64,000 nt of DNA from positions 1,302,001 to 1,366,000 of the forward strand of contig NZ_CP182423.1 of NCBI RefSeq assembly GCF_051903075.1, given 5' to 3'. The DNA comes from Embleya sp051903075. Lineage in GTDB: Bacteria; Actinomycetota; Actinomycetes; Streptomycetales; Streptomycetaceae. Each line of letters begins with the position of its first letter. The first letter of the stretch is position 1. Below are positions 8,741 through 17,464 of this stretch, piece after piece. The notes below the pieces were generated by a model. The model was not told the DNA's origin and made no database searches. It was given only the letters and a program-made list of their open reading frames with translations. The translations under genes were made by a program, and so were the position numbers.

Positions 8741-9729
8741 TGCCCGCCGCAGCCCGTACCGGGGCCGACGCCCCGGTGCCACGCCCGCCCCACCACGTCG
8801 TCGTCCTGGCCCAACCCGGGGTCCTGGCCCTGGACTTCGGCATCCCGATCCAGGCGTTCGGCGACTGGGAGGGAAGCCCGTACCGGGTCACCGTCTGCAC
8901 CGAGCGCCCCGGCCCCGTCCCGCTCCACGGCGGCCCGTCGCTGCTCGTCGACCGCGGTCTGGACGCCCTCACCGACGCCGACACGATCGTCGTGCCCGGC
9001 CTGGTCCCGCCCGACCCCCCGTCGCCGCGACTGCGCACCGCCCTCGCCGAGGCCGCCGCCCGAGGCGCCCGCATGGTGTCGATCTGCACCGGCGCGTTCG
9101 TCCTGGCCGGCGCGGGACTGCTGGACGGCCGTCGTGCCACCACCCACTGGCAACGCGCCGCCGAACTGGCCCACCGATACCCGTCGGTGCGCATCGAACC
9201 GCAGGTGCTCTACGTCGACGAGGGCAACGTGCTGACCTCGGCGGGCGTGGCCGCGGGCATCGACCTGTGCCTGCACATCATCCGCGCCGACCTCGGCGCC
9301 ACGATCGCCAATCAGCGGGCCCGCGCCCTGGTCGCCGCCCCGCATCGCGCGGGCGGCCAGGCGCAGTACATCGCCCACCCCACCCCGCCCGAACGCGGCG
9401 GCGGGCTCGACGAGTTGCGCGCCTGGGCGCTGCGCCACCTGGACGAACCGCTGACCGTCGACGTGCTGGCCCGACGGGCCCGGCTGTCCCGGCGCACCCT
9501 CATCCGCCGCTTCCACGAGGAGACCGGACTGCCGCCCATGCAGTGGTTGTCCGACGCGCGCGTCGACCGGGCCCGCGAACTCCTCGAGGACTCCGACCTG
9601 TCCATGGCCGCCGTGGCCCGCCGATCCGGCCTCGGCACCCCCGCCAACCTGCGCACCCTCTTCAAACGCCGCCTCGGCGTACCCCCCAGCGCCTACCGCG
9701 CCACCTTCGACACGGCCACCGCCCCGTAG
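8740..9729 (+). CDS. GlxA-type transcriptional regulator (DJ-1/PfpI plus AraC HTH)
   Basis: Regulator of 329 residues. Residues about 20-190 form a class-I glutamine-amidotransferase-like DJ-1/PfpI domain, with SICTGAFVLAGAGLLDGRRATTHW typical of GlxA regulators, including the nucleophile-elbow Cys. Residues about 220-320 form an AraC-type double helix-turn-helix (LARRARLSRRTLIRRF and MAAVARRSGLGTPANLRTLF). The amidotransferase domain acts as a sensor rather than an enzyme in characterised members. It is divergent from the HD hydrolase gene, its likely target, and probably autoregulates through the dyad in the shared promoter. Its last 37 bases overlap the end of the convergent phosphatase gene. 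Confidence 0.92.
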   Translation: MPAAARTGADAPVPRPPHHVVVLAQPGVLALDFGIPIQAFGDWEGSPYRVTVCTERPGPVPLHGGPSLLVDRGLDALTDADTIVVPGLVPPDPPSPRLRTALAEAAARGARMVSICTGAFVLAGAGLLDGRRATTHWQRAAELAHRYPSVRIEPQVLYVDEGNVLTSAGVAAGIDLCLHIIRADLGATIANQRARALVAAPHRAGGQAQYIAHPTPPERGGGLDELRAWALRHLDEPLTVDVLARRARLSRRTLIRRFHEETGLPPMQWLSDARVDRARELLEDSDLSMAAVARRSGLGTPANLRTLFKRRLGVPPSAYRATFDTATAP

Positions 9730-10859
9730 CGGTGCCGGCCCGGCAGCGGCGTGGGGGTGCGTTCGATCGCGACCACGGCGGCGTCGTCCGCGAGCCGGCC
9801 GCCGACGTACGCCGGCAGGTCGTGCCGGAGGTGGTCGAGCAGCCCCTCGGGGCCGAGGTCGCTCCACCCTGCGACACGTTCGGTCAGGGGATAGAACGTA
9901 CCGTCGGGCGCCCGGGCCTCGATCACACCGTCGGTGTACAACATCAGGATGTCCCCAGCGCGGAGCGTGAAGGTGTCGACCACGTAGTCGGCGGCGTCGA
10001 TGCCCTGGCACAGGCCCAGCGGGGGTGCGGGCCGCCGCGCGTCGAGGGTGTGCACCCGGCCGTCGTGCAGAACCAGCGGGGGCGGGTGTCCGAAGGTGGT
10101 CAGCGCGCCCACGCCGTCGTGCTCGCGCAGGTCCGCGACGATGCCGGTGATGAAACGCTCGTCCGCGTCCGTGTCGGTCGGGGACAACTCGGCCAGGTAG
10201 CGGCAGATGCTCTCCTCCAGCGCGGCGGCCAGCTCGGGCAGCGCGGCGAACCGATGGGCACCCTCACGGAACGCGCCGAGCAGTTGCGCGGCGTCACCGA
10301 TGGCGGCCAGTCCTTTGCCGCGGACGTCGCCGATGATCAGGCGGACCCCGGCGTCGGTGCGGGCGAGCGCGTACAGGTCGCCGCCGATCTGCGCCTCGTC
10401 GTCGGCGGCCAGATAGAACGACGCGATCCGCAACGAGCCGACCCGACGCGGCAGCGGCCGAAGCAGGACCCGCTGCGCGGCCTCGGCGACCGAACGCAGC
10501 CGGACCACCTCGCGTCGGCGCTGTTCGCGGCGCAGACACAGATACCACACCAGTACGGAGATCATGGCGACGGCGATGACCTGCATGAGGTGGTTGCGGG
10601 TGACCAGGCCGCCGCGCAGCGTGGCGATGAGCATTTGGGCGCCGACGGCGGCGGCCCCGATCCCGGCGGTCAGCCGCGGCCCGGCGAACGAGGCGGCCAG
10701 CGCGGGCGCCACGCCCAGGAGCGGACCGAGGTGCACGTCGGGTGAGGAGATCAGGTCCACGACCGTGATCACCACGATCAGTGCGACGGTGAGTACCGGC
10801 AGTGCATGGGCCGTTTGCCATGGGTGCCGGAACTCCGCGAGACGCCGTCGCAGTACCAC
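9693..10859 (-). CDS. Membrane-anchored SpoIIE/PP2C-type serine phosphatase
   Basis: Protein of 388 residues. The N-terminal 120 residues hold about four hydrophobic segments (PVLTVALIVVITVVDLI; LGVAPALAASFAGP; AGIGAAAVGAQMLIA; MQVIAVAMISVLVWYLCL). The cytoplasmic C-terminal domain is a PP2C/SpoIIE phosphatase with metal-binding Asp in GGDLYAL, IIGDVRGKG, LYTDG and DDAAVV. Such proteins dephosphorylate anti-sigma-factor antagonists in partner-switching pathways. No anti-sigma or STAS gene is adjacent, so the partner is unknown. GTG 10859 is chosen as the first plausible start after a GGAAGGGG motif; the spacing is rather long, so the start is uncertain. Confidence 0.88.
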   Translation of the reverse strand: MVLRRRLAEFRHPWQTAHALPVLTVALIVVITVVDLISSPDVHLGPLLGVAPALAASFAGPRLTAGIGAAAVGAQMLIATLRGGLVTRNHLMQVIAVAMISVLVWYLCLRREQRRREVVRLRSVAEAAQRVLLRPLPRRVGSLRIASFYLAADDEAQIGGDLYALARTDAGVRLIIGDVRGKGLAAIGDAAQLLGAFREGAHRFAALPELAAALEESICRYLAELSPTDTDADERFITGIVADLREHDGVGALTTFGHPPPLVLHDGRVHTLDARRPAPPLGLCQGIDAADYVVDTFTLRAGDILMLYTDGVIEARAPDGTFYPLTERVAGWSDLGPEGLLDHLRHDLPAYVGGRLADDAAVVAIERTPTPLPGRHRYGAVAVSKVAR

Positions 10860-11147
10860 GTGTCCGAGTGTGCCCCTTCCGCGACACCCTCGCGCGACCG
10901 AACCCCGCAGCGCCGGTATCGGCCGCACATCGCGTGACGATCGGTCACCGTCGGGCGGGCAGGGTCGCCGGACGGTCGGATTACGGCATTCGTGGCATGC
11001 CGTGGTCCGGTACGGCGCGTTTGCCTCCGAGTCGGTCGTCCCCCGTGTTGGACTCGGCGGCGTGGCGAGGCGGTGGGCGCGCGGACATACGGCGCGCGCG
11101 GCATCGGTCGCGATCGGCATCGGCGGCAGTCGTGGACAGGAGCGGTG

Positions 11148-11570
11148 ATGGCACGCGGCACGCACATCGAGGATCAGGAGCACGGCCGGCGCTGTCCGCT
11201 GGGCGCCGCGTCGGCGCACGCGTGCGGCGGCCCGACCGACGAGCGCGGCGTGCCGATGCTGGGCCGCTCTCCGGCCGTCGGCGACGAGGACGGTCCGCCC
11301 GGGTGCGGGGTGCATCTGGGCGAGATGCTGGTGCTGCGCGATCCGGATCTGTGGATCGGCGTACTCTTCGACGCGCCCACCGACCGGGCCGCCGACTTCG
11401 ACGGCGACGCCGGGGCGGTCGCGGAGTTCGCCGAACATCTCGCCCTCGACGTGGCCGACCAGCGGGTCGACGAACTCGACGACCACGACGGCTTCGTCGC
11501 CCGCCCGGTGACCGCGGACGAACTCGCCAGGGCGGTCGAGTACGCCCTCGGCGCCATCGGCGTCGCGTAG
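11148..11570 (+). CDS. Uncharacterised acidic protein
   Basis: A 140-residue acidic protein of unknown family. The start ATG 11148 follows AGGAG (11138-11142) at good spacing. The C-terminal half is strongly acidic (DFDGDAGAVAEFAEHLALDV; DELDDHDG) and ends with a predicted helix ELARAVEYALGAIG. Three Cys in the first half could bind metal. It is transcribed away from the SpoIIE-type phosphatase, with about 290 bases between them. No membrane segment or signal peptide is seen. Confidence 0.6.
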   Translation: MARGTHIEDQEHGRRCPLGAASAHACGGPTDERGVPMLGRSPAVGDEDGPPGCGVHLGEMLVLRDPDLWIGVLFDAPTDRAADFDGDAGAVAEFAEHLALDVADQRVDELDDHDGFVARPVTADELARAVEYALGAIGVA

Positions 11571-11870
11571 TCACCGAAAACCCGCACGGTAACCGATCCG
11601 CCACCCCCCGTCGAGGCAACGGCGGGAGCGGCCCCACGCCATCCCCCGGCCCGCACGGGAAGCGCCCTCCGCCGTCGTGACGCCGATCCCGACGATGGGG
11701 GCTGTACGGCGACACGATCGCCGAACAGGAGGCCGCGCTCGCGGATCCCGCCCCCACCGAACCGCCCCATGTCCGCGCCGGGCTCGCCGCCGTCGAGGCG
11801 GGCTTCGGCACACTGGGCGGCCGTACCCTCGGCGGCTGAACACTCGGCGGCCGAATCCGGTCGCTTTGGG
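11571..11870 (+). other. Gap containing a short coding relic
   Basis: No intact gene. One frame from about 11690 to the TGA at 11837-11839 reads like the C-terminal 50 residues of a real protein (LYGDTIAEQEAALADPA, then VRAGLAAVEAGFGTLGG). It has an upstream stop codon and no start, so it may be the remnant of a deleted gene. The family is not recognised. The last 30 bases precede the stop of the ArsR-type gene on the other strand. Confidence 0.4.
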
Positions 11871-12857
11871 TCAGTCCGCCGGCCGCCCGTCGGCCAGCCG
11901 GTCGCCCAGCGTGCTCCGGTGATAGAGCACCCGGCGGCCGGCCCGGCTGCGGGTCACCAAGCCTGTGGCGTGCAGGACGCGCAGGTGTTGGGACACCGCG
12001 CTCGGCGTGACGTCGAGTCGGTCGGCGATCTCGACGCCGGCCATCGGCTCGGCGAGGAGGACGAGCAGTTCGGCCTTGGCGGCGCCGACGAGACAGGCCA
12101 GGGCGCCGGCGTCGGGGACGGGCTCCCGGATCCACAAGGTGGCCACGCCGCGACTGGGATACATCAGCATCGGCGGTTCCTCCGCACTGAGCGGCGGCGC
12201 GGGTTTGTGCGCGAACACCGAAGGTACGAGGAGCAGTCCCCGACCGGCCGCCGCCACGTGGTGCCGGCCGATCATCTTGTCGATGTACAACACGCCGTTG
12301 TCCCAGCGCAGGTTCGGGTGCATGTCGGCGAACAACGACCGCGCGCCGCCCAGGGCCAGTTGCCGCGCGCGGTAGGTCATGTCGGCTTCGAGCAGGAGCC
12401 GGATCCGCGGCCACGTCGGCCGGATGGCGATCTCCCAGTAGCGCCCCAGCAGTTCGCAGATGCGATCGCGTAGCGCGGCCACCGCTTCGTCGTCCCCGGC
12501 CACCTCCCGCAGCGGGGCGGGGACCGGCTCCGGGGCGTGTGTGTCGATCAGGTCGCGGCGGACCAGATCCGGGGAGGTGCGTCGAACGGCGGCCAGTTCC
12601 TCGGCGAAGCTCGGCGCGAAGGTGCCGGGTCGCGGGGTCAGGTAGTCGGGGAGGGTGCGCCGGACCGCGACGAGGGACAGCAGGAGGTCGGTGTCGAGCC
12701 CGTCCAGTCGGTCGACCACCGACCTGCGCCACGGCAGCAACAACGCGGACAATCCCGGCTCGCGCAACACCCGCAGGCTGCACACGGTTTCGTGCAGCGG
12801 GGAGAGGGCGAACCGTGTGTCGGCGAGGTCCTCGACGCCGAGTTCGTAGCTGATCAT
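11871..12857 (-). CDS. ArsR-family regulator with DUF5937-type N-terminal domain
   Basis: Regulator of 328 residues. The last 90 residues are a winged helix-turn-helix of the ArsR type (VEIADRLDVTPSAVSQHLRVLHATGLV, with the wing at RAGRRVLYHRS). The N-terminal 230 residues match the actinobacterial DUF5937-type region, starting ELGVEDLADTRFALSPLHETV. ATG 12857 has GGAG about six bases upstream, better than ATG 12878. It is divergent from an MFS exporter gene with only 56 bases between the starts, so it most likely represses that transporter and itself. The ligand is unknown; the usual ArsR metal-binding Cys motif is not evident. Confidence 0.87.
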   Translation of the reverse strand: MISYELGVEDLADTRFALSPLHETVCSLRVLREPGLSALLLPWRRSVVDRLDGLDTDLLLSLVAVRRTLPDYLTPRPGTFAPSFAEELAAVRRTSPDLVRRDLIDTHAPEPVPAPLREVAGDDEAVAALRDRICELLGRYWEIAIRPTWPRIRLLLEADMTYRARQLALGGARSLFADMHPNLRWDNGVLYIDKMIGRHHVAAAGRGLLLVPSVFAHKPAPPLSAEEPPMLMYPSRGVATLWIREPVPDAGALACLVGAAKAELLVLLAEPMAGVEIADRLDVTPSAVSQHLRVLHATGLVTRSRAGRRVLYHRSTLGDRLADGRPAD

Positions 12858-12913
12858 CAAGCTCCACGCTACATCCATTGGCGCCGGCGCGGCGGTGCCG
12901 TGGACTACCGGAT

Positions 12914-14209
12914 ATGACAGACACGGGCAACGACACCTCGCCCGGGCCCCCGAGCGGGGTCCGCCTCCCGCCGGATCCCGCTTCTCCCGCGCGGCCCGAC
13001 GGGCCGGGAATGCCCCGTCGGCTGGTCCTGATCCTGGCACTGACCTGCGCGGTCGGCGTGGGCAACATCTACTTCCCGCAGGCGATCGTCCCGCTGATCG
13101 CCGCCGGCCTGCACGAATCGCCCGACACCACCGCCCTGGTGGTGACCGCGACGCAGATCGGCTACACGCTCGGGATCTTCCTGCTCGTACCGCTCGGCGA
13201 CCGCCTGCCGAACCGTGCGTTCCTGGTCACCCTGCTCTCCGTGACCGCCACCGGACTGCTCCTCGCGGGCTGCGCGCCCGGTCTGAGTGTGCTCGTCGCC
13301 GCCGGGGTCGTGATCGGCGCCACCACCGTGGCCGCGCAGATCGTCGGCCCGCTGGCGGCCGGACTGGTCGCCGCCGAACATCGCGCCACGATGATGGGCA
13401 CCCTGCTCAGCGGCTCGATCGGCGGCATGCTGCTCGCCCGCACGTTCAGCGGCGCACTCGGCGAGGGGCTGGGCTGGCGCGCGCCGTACCTGGTGGCGGC
13501 GGGCGTGGTCGCGCTGCTCGCCGCCGCGCTCGCCCGGGCCCTGCCCGAGACCGAGCCCACCTCGCGCCAGGCGTACCCCGCACTGCTCGCCGAGCCGCTG
13601 CGACTGCTGCGGGCCGAGCCGGAACTGCGCCGCTCCTGCCTGTACCAGGCGACCGTCTTCGCCGGGTTCTCCGCCGTGTGGACCTGCCTGACGCTCCTGC
13701 TCACCGGTCCCGCCTACCACCTCGGCGCCCAGGCGGTGGGGCTGCTCGCCCTGGTCGGCGCGGCGACCATGGTCTGCACCCCACTCGCCGGGCGCCTGGT
13801 GGATCGGCGCGGGTCGGATCCGGTCACCCTGATCTGCCTGCTCGGCGTGCTCGTCTCCGCCGCCGTCCTGGTCCCGGGCGCCCGGGGCGGCGCCTGGGGC
13901 CTGACCGCCCTGGTCGCCGGCACGCTGCTGCTCGACGTGGCGATGCAGTGCGGGATGGTCGCCAACCAGGCCCGGGTGTTCGCGCTGCGCCCCGACGCCC
14001 GCGGCCGACTCAACACGGCCTACATGACGTGCGCCTACCTCGGCGGCAGCGCGGGTTCCTGGCTCGGCGTCCGGGTGTACGGGCGGGCCGGCTGGCGGGG
14101 GGTGTGTGCCCTGGTGGCGCTGCTTGCCACCGTCGCACTGGCCCGCCACTGCGTGGCGCTGTACCGCCGTCGCCCGGCCGCGACCGACCGCCGGCCGCTC
14201 ACCAGGTGA
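12914..14209 (+). CDS. MFS transporter, drug-exporter type
   Basis: Major facilitator superfamily permease of 431 residues with about 12 hydrophobic segments starting near residue 40 (LVLILALTCAVGVGNIYF). The cytoplasmic loop-2 motif appears as LVPLGDRLPNRAFL (GDRxxxR) and the second-half loop 8-9 as AGRLVDRRGSD. It resembles proton-coupled multidrug exporters of the DHA1 group in the plasma membrane. It is divergent from the ArsR-type regulator, which probably controls it. The 3' end overlaps the end of the convergent P450 gene by 11 bases. The substrate cannot be assigned. Confidence 0.88.
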   Translation: MTDTGNDTSPGPPSGVRLPPDPASPARPDGPGMPRRLVLILALTCAVGVGNIYFPQAIVPLIAAGLHESPDTTALVVTATQIGYTLGIFLLVPLGDRLPNRAFLVTLLSVTATGLLLAGCAPGLSVLVAAGVVIGATTVAAQIVGPLAAGLVAAEHRATMMGTLLSGSIGGMLLARTFSGALGEGLGWRAPYLVAAGVVALLAAALARALPETEPTSRQAYPALLAEPLRLLRAEPELRRSCLYQATVFAGFSAVWTCLTLLLTGPAYHLGAQAVGLLALVGAATMVCTPLAGRLVDRRGSDPVTLICLLGVLVSAAVLVPGARGGAWGLTALVAGTLLLDVAMQCGMVANQARVFALRPDARGRLNTAYMTCAYLGGSAGSWLGVRVYGRAGWRGVCALVALLATVALARHCVALYRRRPAATDRRPLTR

Positions 14210-15398
14210 CCGGCAGTTCGGCGACCCCATACACCGCCGACGACGCCCGCAGCCGCACCCGCTCCGGCGGCACGGCGCAGCTCAGGGTGGGAAATCGGCG
14301 CAGCAGCGCGGGGATGGCGATGCCCAGTTGCAGGCGGGCGAGTTGGGCTCCCAGGCAGTGGTGGGTGCCGTGTCCGAAGGCGAGGTGCGGGGTGGGCCGG
14401 CGGTCGGGGTCGAAGCGGTCCGGTCGGTCGTGCACGGCCTCGTCCCGGTTCGCGGATGCCAGCGAGACCACGACGTGATCGCCGGCGGCGATCGTATGGT
14501 CCCCGATCACCACGTCCGTCAGGGCCGTTCGGGGCAGGCCGTAGGGAATGACGCTGAGATATCGCAGCAGTTCCTCCATCGCGTCGGCGACGGCGGCCGG
14601 GTCCCCGGTGTCGCGCAGCCGGTCGGCCGCTTCGGGTTCTTGAAGGAGCAGGAAGGTGCCCAGGCCCAGCGTCGCGGCCACGGTTTCGTGTCCGGCCTCC
14701 AGCAAGTGGTTGGCCAGGCCGATGAGTTCGGCGTCGGTGAGGGTGTCGGCGTGGTCCCGGACGAGGCTGCCGAGCAGTCCGTCGCCCGGCCGCTTGCGCT
14801 CCCGGGCGACGAGGTCGGCCATGTACGCGTGCGCCTCGGCCGCCGCCGCGGCCACCTGCTCGGTGGGGCGGGCGAAGTCGAGCAGGGTGGTGGTGCGGCG
14901 TTGGAATCCCTCGCGGTCGGCGTAGGGCACGCCGAGCAGTGCGCAGATCGCCAGGGACGGGACGGGGAGCGTGAAGTGGGCGACGAGGTCCACCGGGGGT
15001 CGCATACGTTCCAGGGCGTCCAGGGCGTCGGACACGGTGCGTTCGAGGTCGGCGCGCATCCCGCGTATTCGGCTCGGGGTGAACGCGTCGACGAGCAGTC
15101 GGCGGACCCGGGTGTGTTCGGGTGGGTCGAGGCGTAGCAGGTTTCCCACCCGTCGCGCCTCCAGGTCCGGGCCGGTCGGGCGCAGCAGGTCGGGCGTGCG
15201 GGCGGTACCGAACCGACGGTCGACCAGGACGCGGCGTACGTCCCGGTCCCGGCTGACCAACCACAGCGCGCTGCCGTCGGGTAACGACACTTTGCGCAGG
15301 GGCTCTTCGGCACGCAGTCGGTGGAAGACGTCGGGTGGGTCGAAGGGACGTCCCTCGGGGCGGACGCTGGGCAGGGGGATTGCACTGGTCCCGGACAC
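14199..15398 (-). CDS. Cytochrome P450
   Basis: Soluble bacterial class-I P450 of 399 residues. The I-helix motif reads LLEAGHETVAATLG (AGxET), the K-helix ExxR is EELLR, and the heme loop is FGHGTHHCLGAQLAR with the axial Cys near residue 348. All catalytic elements are intact. The length and opening (PLPSVRPEGRPFDPPDVFHRLR) resemble actinobacterial CYP105/CYP107-type hydroxylases, but the family cannot be fixed by eye. No ferredoxin or reductase gene is adjacent, so it must use redox partners encoded elsewhere. The substrate is unknown. It overlaps the MFS gene at the 3' end. Confidence 0.95.
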   Translation of the reverse strand: MSGTSAIPLPSVRPEGRPFDPPDVFHRLRAEEPLRKVSLPDGSALWLVSRDRDVRRVLVDRRFGTARTPDLLRPTGPDLEARRVGNLLRLDPPEHTRVRRLLVDAFTPSRIRGMRADLERTVSDALDALERMRPPVDLVAHFTLPVPSLAICALLGVPYADREGFQRRTTTLLDFARPTEQVAAAAAEAHAYMADLVARERKRPGDGLLGSLVRDHADTLTDAELIGLANHLLEAGHETVAATLGLGTFLLLQEPEAADRLRDTGDPAAVADAMEELLRYLSVIPYGLPRTALTDVVIGDHTIAAGDHVVVSLASANRDEAVHDRPDRFDPDRRPTPHLAFGHGTHHCLGAQLARLQLGIAIPALLRRFPTLSCAVPPERVRLRASSAVYGVAELPVTW

Positions 15399-15603
15399 GG
15401 GGCACCTCGCAGGCGATCGTCGGACGGTGACGGTGACTTGCTGCGTGCTCTCGCCGGGGCGTCGCGACCGGGTCGGGGACGGTCTGCTCGGGGCACCGGG
15501 CGAGGGCGTCCCGATGTTTCCCCGACTCGGGACCGGCTACGCGCCGAGTCGGGGCATGCCGCCGGCCGTCCCAAACCGGCGGAGTGCACCTCGACGCCCT
15601 TGC

Positions 15604-16461
15604 TCAGCCGAAGAGTTCGGTGAGGCGGGCGGCCTGGCGCTCGGCGGTCCCCGGCGGATTCCGGGGGTTCTCCGGGTCCTCCATCGACAGCAGGAACAGC
15701 CAGACGAGGGCGAGCAGGCGTCGGCAGTCCGGCACGCGCGCGGCCTCCGCCGGGGTGAGGTCGACCCGATCGAGCAGTCGACGCACGTCCAGGGACGTGT
15801 CCACCCAGCTCGATACGTGTTCGGTGATCTCCGCGAGTTCGAAGGCCCGGTCGCTGCGCCCGGACTCCTCGAAGTCCACGACCCGGATCCGCGCCCGTGT
15901 CCCGCGCGCTCCGGTTTCCGGGCAATCCCCGGGATCCTCCAGGTAGTTGGCGAGATTCCCGTCCCCGGGGCCGAAGACGGCGGGCACCTGCCCGCGACCG
16001 AGAGCCCGCCGACCACCACCACGATTCAGCCAGTGCACGCCCGCCGCGAGGGCCCGACCGACCGAGCGTGTGGTGTCGATCCCCCACCCCGCCCACTCGT
16101 CGATCCGGGCGATGATCGGGTCCTGCTGCCCCGGCCGGACCGGGAGTTCGCGGACGACCTCGTCCGGGACGGCCGCGTACAGCGTGTTCAACGTCGTGGC
16201 CAATGCGTCGACACGCTCGTCCCGCACGCTCATGCCGCGCAGCGCGACCCCCGGCAGCCGGGACATCACCACGACCGGGCACGACGGTCGAGGATCCCGG
16301 CTCACCGGGCGCGGGGCCAGGTCGGGCGCGAAGCGGTGCAGCAGGGTCAGCGCGGTCCATTCCCGCCGGTGGTTGTCGTGCGCTCCGGCGCGAAACGTCT
16401 TGACCACCGTGTCGGGTCGGAATTCGAGGGCGTGGGTACTCCACGGGCCGTTGGTCGTCAT
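15604..16461 (-). CDS. APH-fold phosphotransferase with altered catalytic loop
   Basis: Phosphotransferase-enzyme-family protein of 285 residues. The catalytic loop reads GPGDGNLANYL: the Asp and the Asn five residues later are kept, but the His of the usual HxD motif is replaced by Pro. The metal-binding region is VVDFEESGRSD, in place of DFxxxxxGD. This variant is seen in some uncharacterised kinases of the fold, so activity is plausible but not certain. Start ATG 16461 (MTTNGPWS) gives the expected N terminus. About 200 bases separate it from the P450 gene, transcribed in the same direction. Confidence 0.75.
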   Translation of the reverse strand: MTTNGPWSTHALEFRPDTVVKTFRAGAHDNHRREWTALTLLHRFAPDLAPRPVSRDPRPSCPVVVMSRLPGVALRGMSVRDERVDALATTLNTLYAAVPDEVVRELPVRPGQQDPIIARIDEWAGWGIDTTRSVGRALAAGVHWLNRGGGRRALGRGQVPAVFGPGDGNLANYLEDPGDCPETGARGTRARIRVVDFEESGRSDRAFELAEITEHVSSWVDTSLDVRRLLDRVDLTPAEAARVPDCRRLLALVWLFLLSMEDPENPRNPPGTAERQAARLTELFG

Positions 16462-16576
16462 CCGGCCCAATCCTGCCGGACGGGCGCGCCTGCCACACGG
16501 GCCCGACGCGGCCCGCCCGCCGCTCACCCCGAGCACGGAGCCCGGAGACCGCAGCCCGCAGCCCGCAGCCCGGACG

Positions 16577-17338
16577 TCAGGCGAGACGCCCACCCCCGTC
16601 GACGTGCAGAACCGTACCGGTCACGTACGGGCTGGTGAGCGCGAACAGGACCGCCCGGACCACGTCGTCGGGCGTACCGACCCGGCGCGCCGGGTTGCGC
16701 TCGGCGACCTGACGCAGGAACGCCTCCTTGTCGGCGCCCATGCCGTCCCAGGCGCCGGAATCGACGATGCCGGGCGAGACGGCGTTGACCCGCAGCGGGG
16801 CCAGTTCCACCGCGAGCGCCTGGACCAGGAAGGCCAGTGCGCCGTTGGTGGTGGCCATCACCACCCGCCCGGGCGCGGGCCGCCACGCGGCCACACCGGA
16901 GAAGAAGGTGAACGAGCCGCCCTCGCGCATCCGGCCGGCCAGGTGCTTGGCGAGCAACATCGGCCCGATCACCTTGGCCGCGAACGCGCGTTCCACGGAA
17001 GCGAGTTCGAGGTCGACGACCGGACCGTTGGCGGGCATCGCCGCAGTCGAGACCAGGTCGTCGAAGCTCCCGACCTCGGCGGCGAACGCGGCGATCGAGT
17101 CCTCGTCGGCGAGGTCGAGGGCCAGGACCGCGGCCGGCCCGGGCAGGGTGTCCGCCGTCTCCCGCAGCCGGGCCGGGTCCGGGCCGGCGAGGATCGTTTC
17201 GGCCCCGGCGGCCGACACCTGCGCGGCCAGGGCCCGGCCCATGCCGGATCCGGCCCCGACGACGACGATCCGCCGCCCTTCGAGGGTCGGGGCGGGGGTG
17301 TGCGCGGCGGTCCGGGAGAGGTCGGGCGTGACAGACAT
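16577..17338 (-). CDS. Short-chain dehydrogenase/reductase lacking the YxxxK motif
   Basis: SDR-fold protein of 253 residues. The nucleotide-binding motif GAGSGMGRA is near residues 28-36. Further SDR marks are LDLADEDS, the catalytic-Ser region TFFSGVAAW, RVNAVSPG, and the C-terminal VTGTVLHVDGGG. At the place of the catalytic YxxxK the sequence reads MATTN, so Tyr is Met and Lys is Asn. Standard dehydrogenase chemistry is therefore doubtful; a role as NAD(P)-binding sensor or in different chemistry is possible. ATG 17338 has AAGGTG upstream. It is divergent from a LysR regulator across a 121-base region with two dyads, so it is the likely target of that regulator. Confidence 0.85.
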   Translation of the reverse strand: MSVTPDLSRTAAHTPAPTLEGRRIVVVGAGSGMGRALAAQVSAAGAETILAGPDPARLRETADTLPGPAAVLALDLADEDSIAAFAAEVGSFDDLVSTAAMPANGPVVDLELASVERAFAAKVIGPMLLAKHLAGRMREGGSFTFFSGVAAWRPAPGRVVMATTNGALAFLVQALAVELAPLRVNAVSPGIVDSGAWDGMGADKEAFLRQVAERNPARRVGTPDDVVRAVLFALTSPYVTGTVLHVDGGGRLA

Positions 17339-17360
17339 GGGTGGCACCTTCGTTGCTCAT

Positions 17361-17383
17361 GCCGTATTTCGGGTGCATACGGC
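17361..17383. promoter_or_regulatory. Putative LysR operator 1 (dyad with 9-base spacer)
   Basis: GCCGTAT (17361-17367) and ATACGGC (17377-17383) form a perfect 7-base inverted repeat with a 9-base spacer in the SDR/LysR intergenic region. It lies just upstream of the SDR gene. The size and symmetry fit a LysR-type binding site. Its arrangement matches a second dyad at the LysR start codon. Confidence 0.6.
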
Positions 17384-17443
17384 CTTGTATCTCGACTCTG
17401 CGGCACATCCCACCCATGCGTCCAAGGCATACTTTCTATCCCT

Positions 17444-17464
17444 GCCATAAACTGTGTCTATGGC
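17444..17464. promoter_or_regulatory. Putative LysR operator 2 overlapping the LysR start codon
   Basis: GCCATA (17444-17449) and TATGGC (17459-17464) form a perfect 6-base inverted repeat, again with a 9-base spacer and sharing the GCCnTA half-site with operator 1. The right half contains the LysR start ATG at 17460. Binding here would block the regulator's own expression, so autorepression is likely. Confidence 0.6.
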
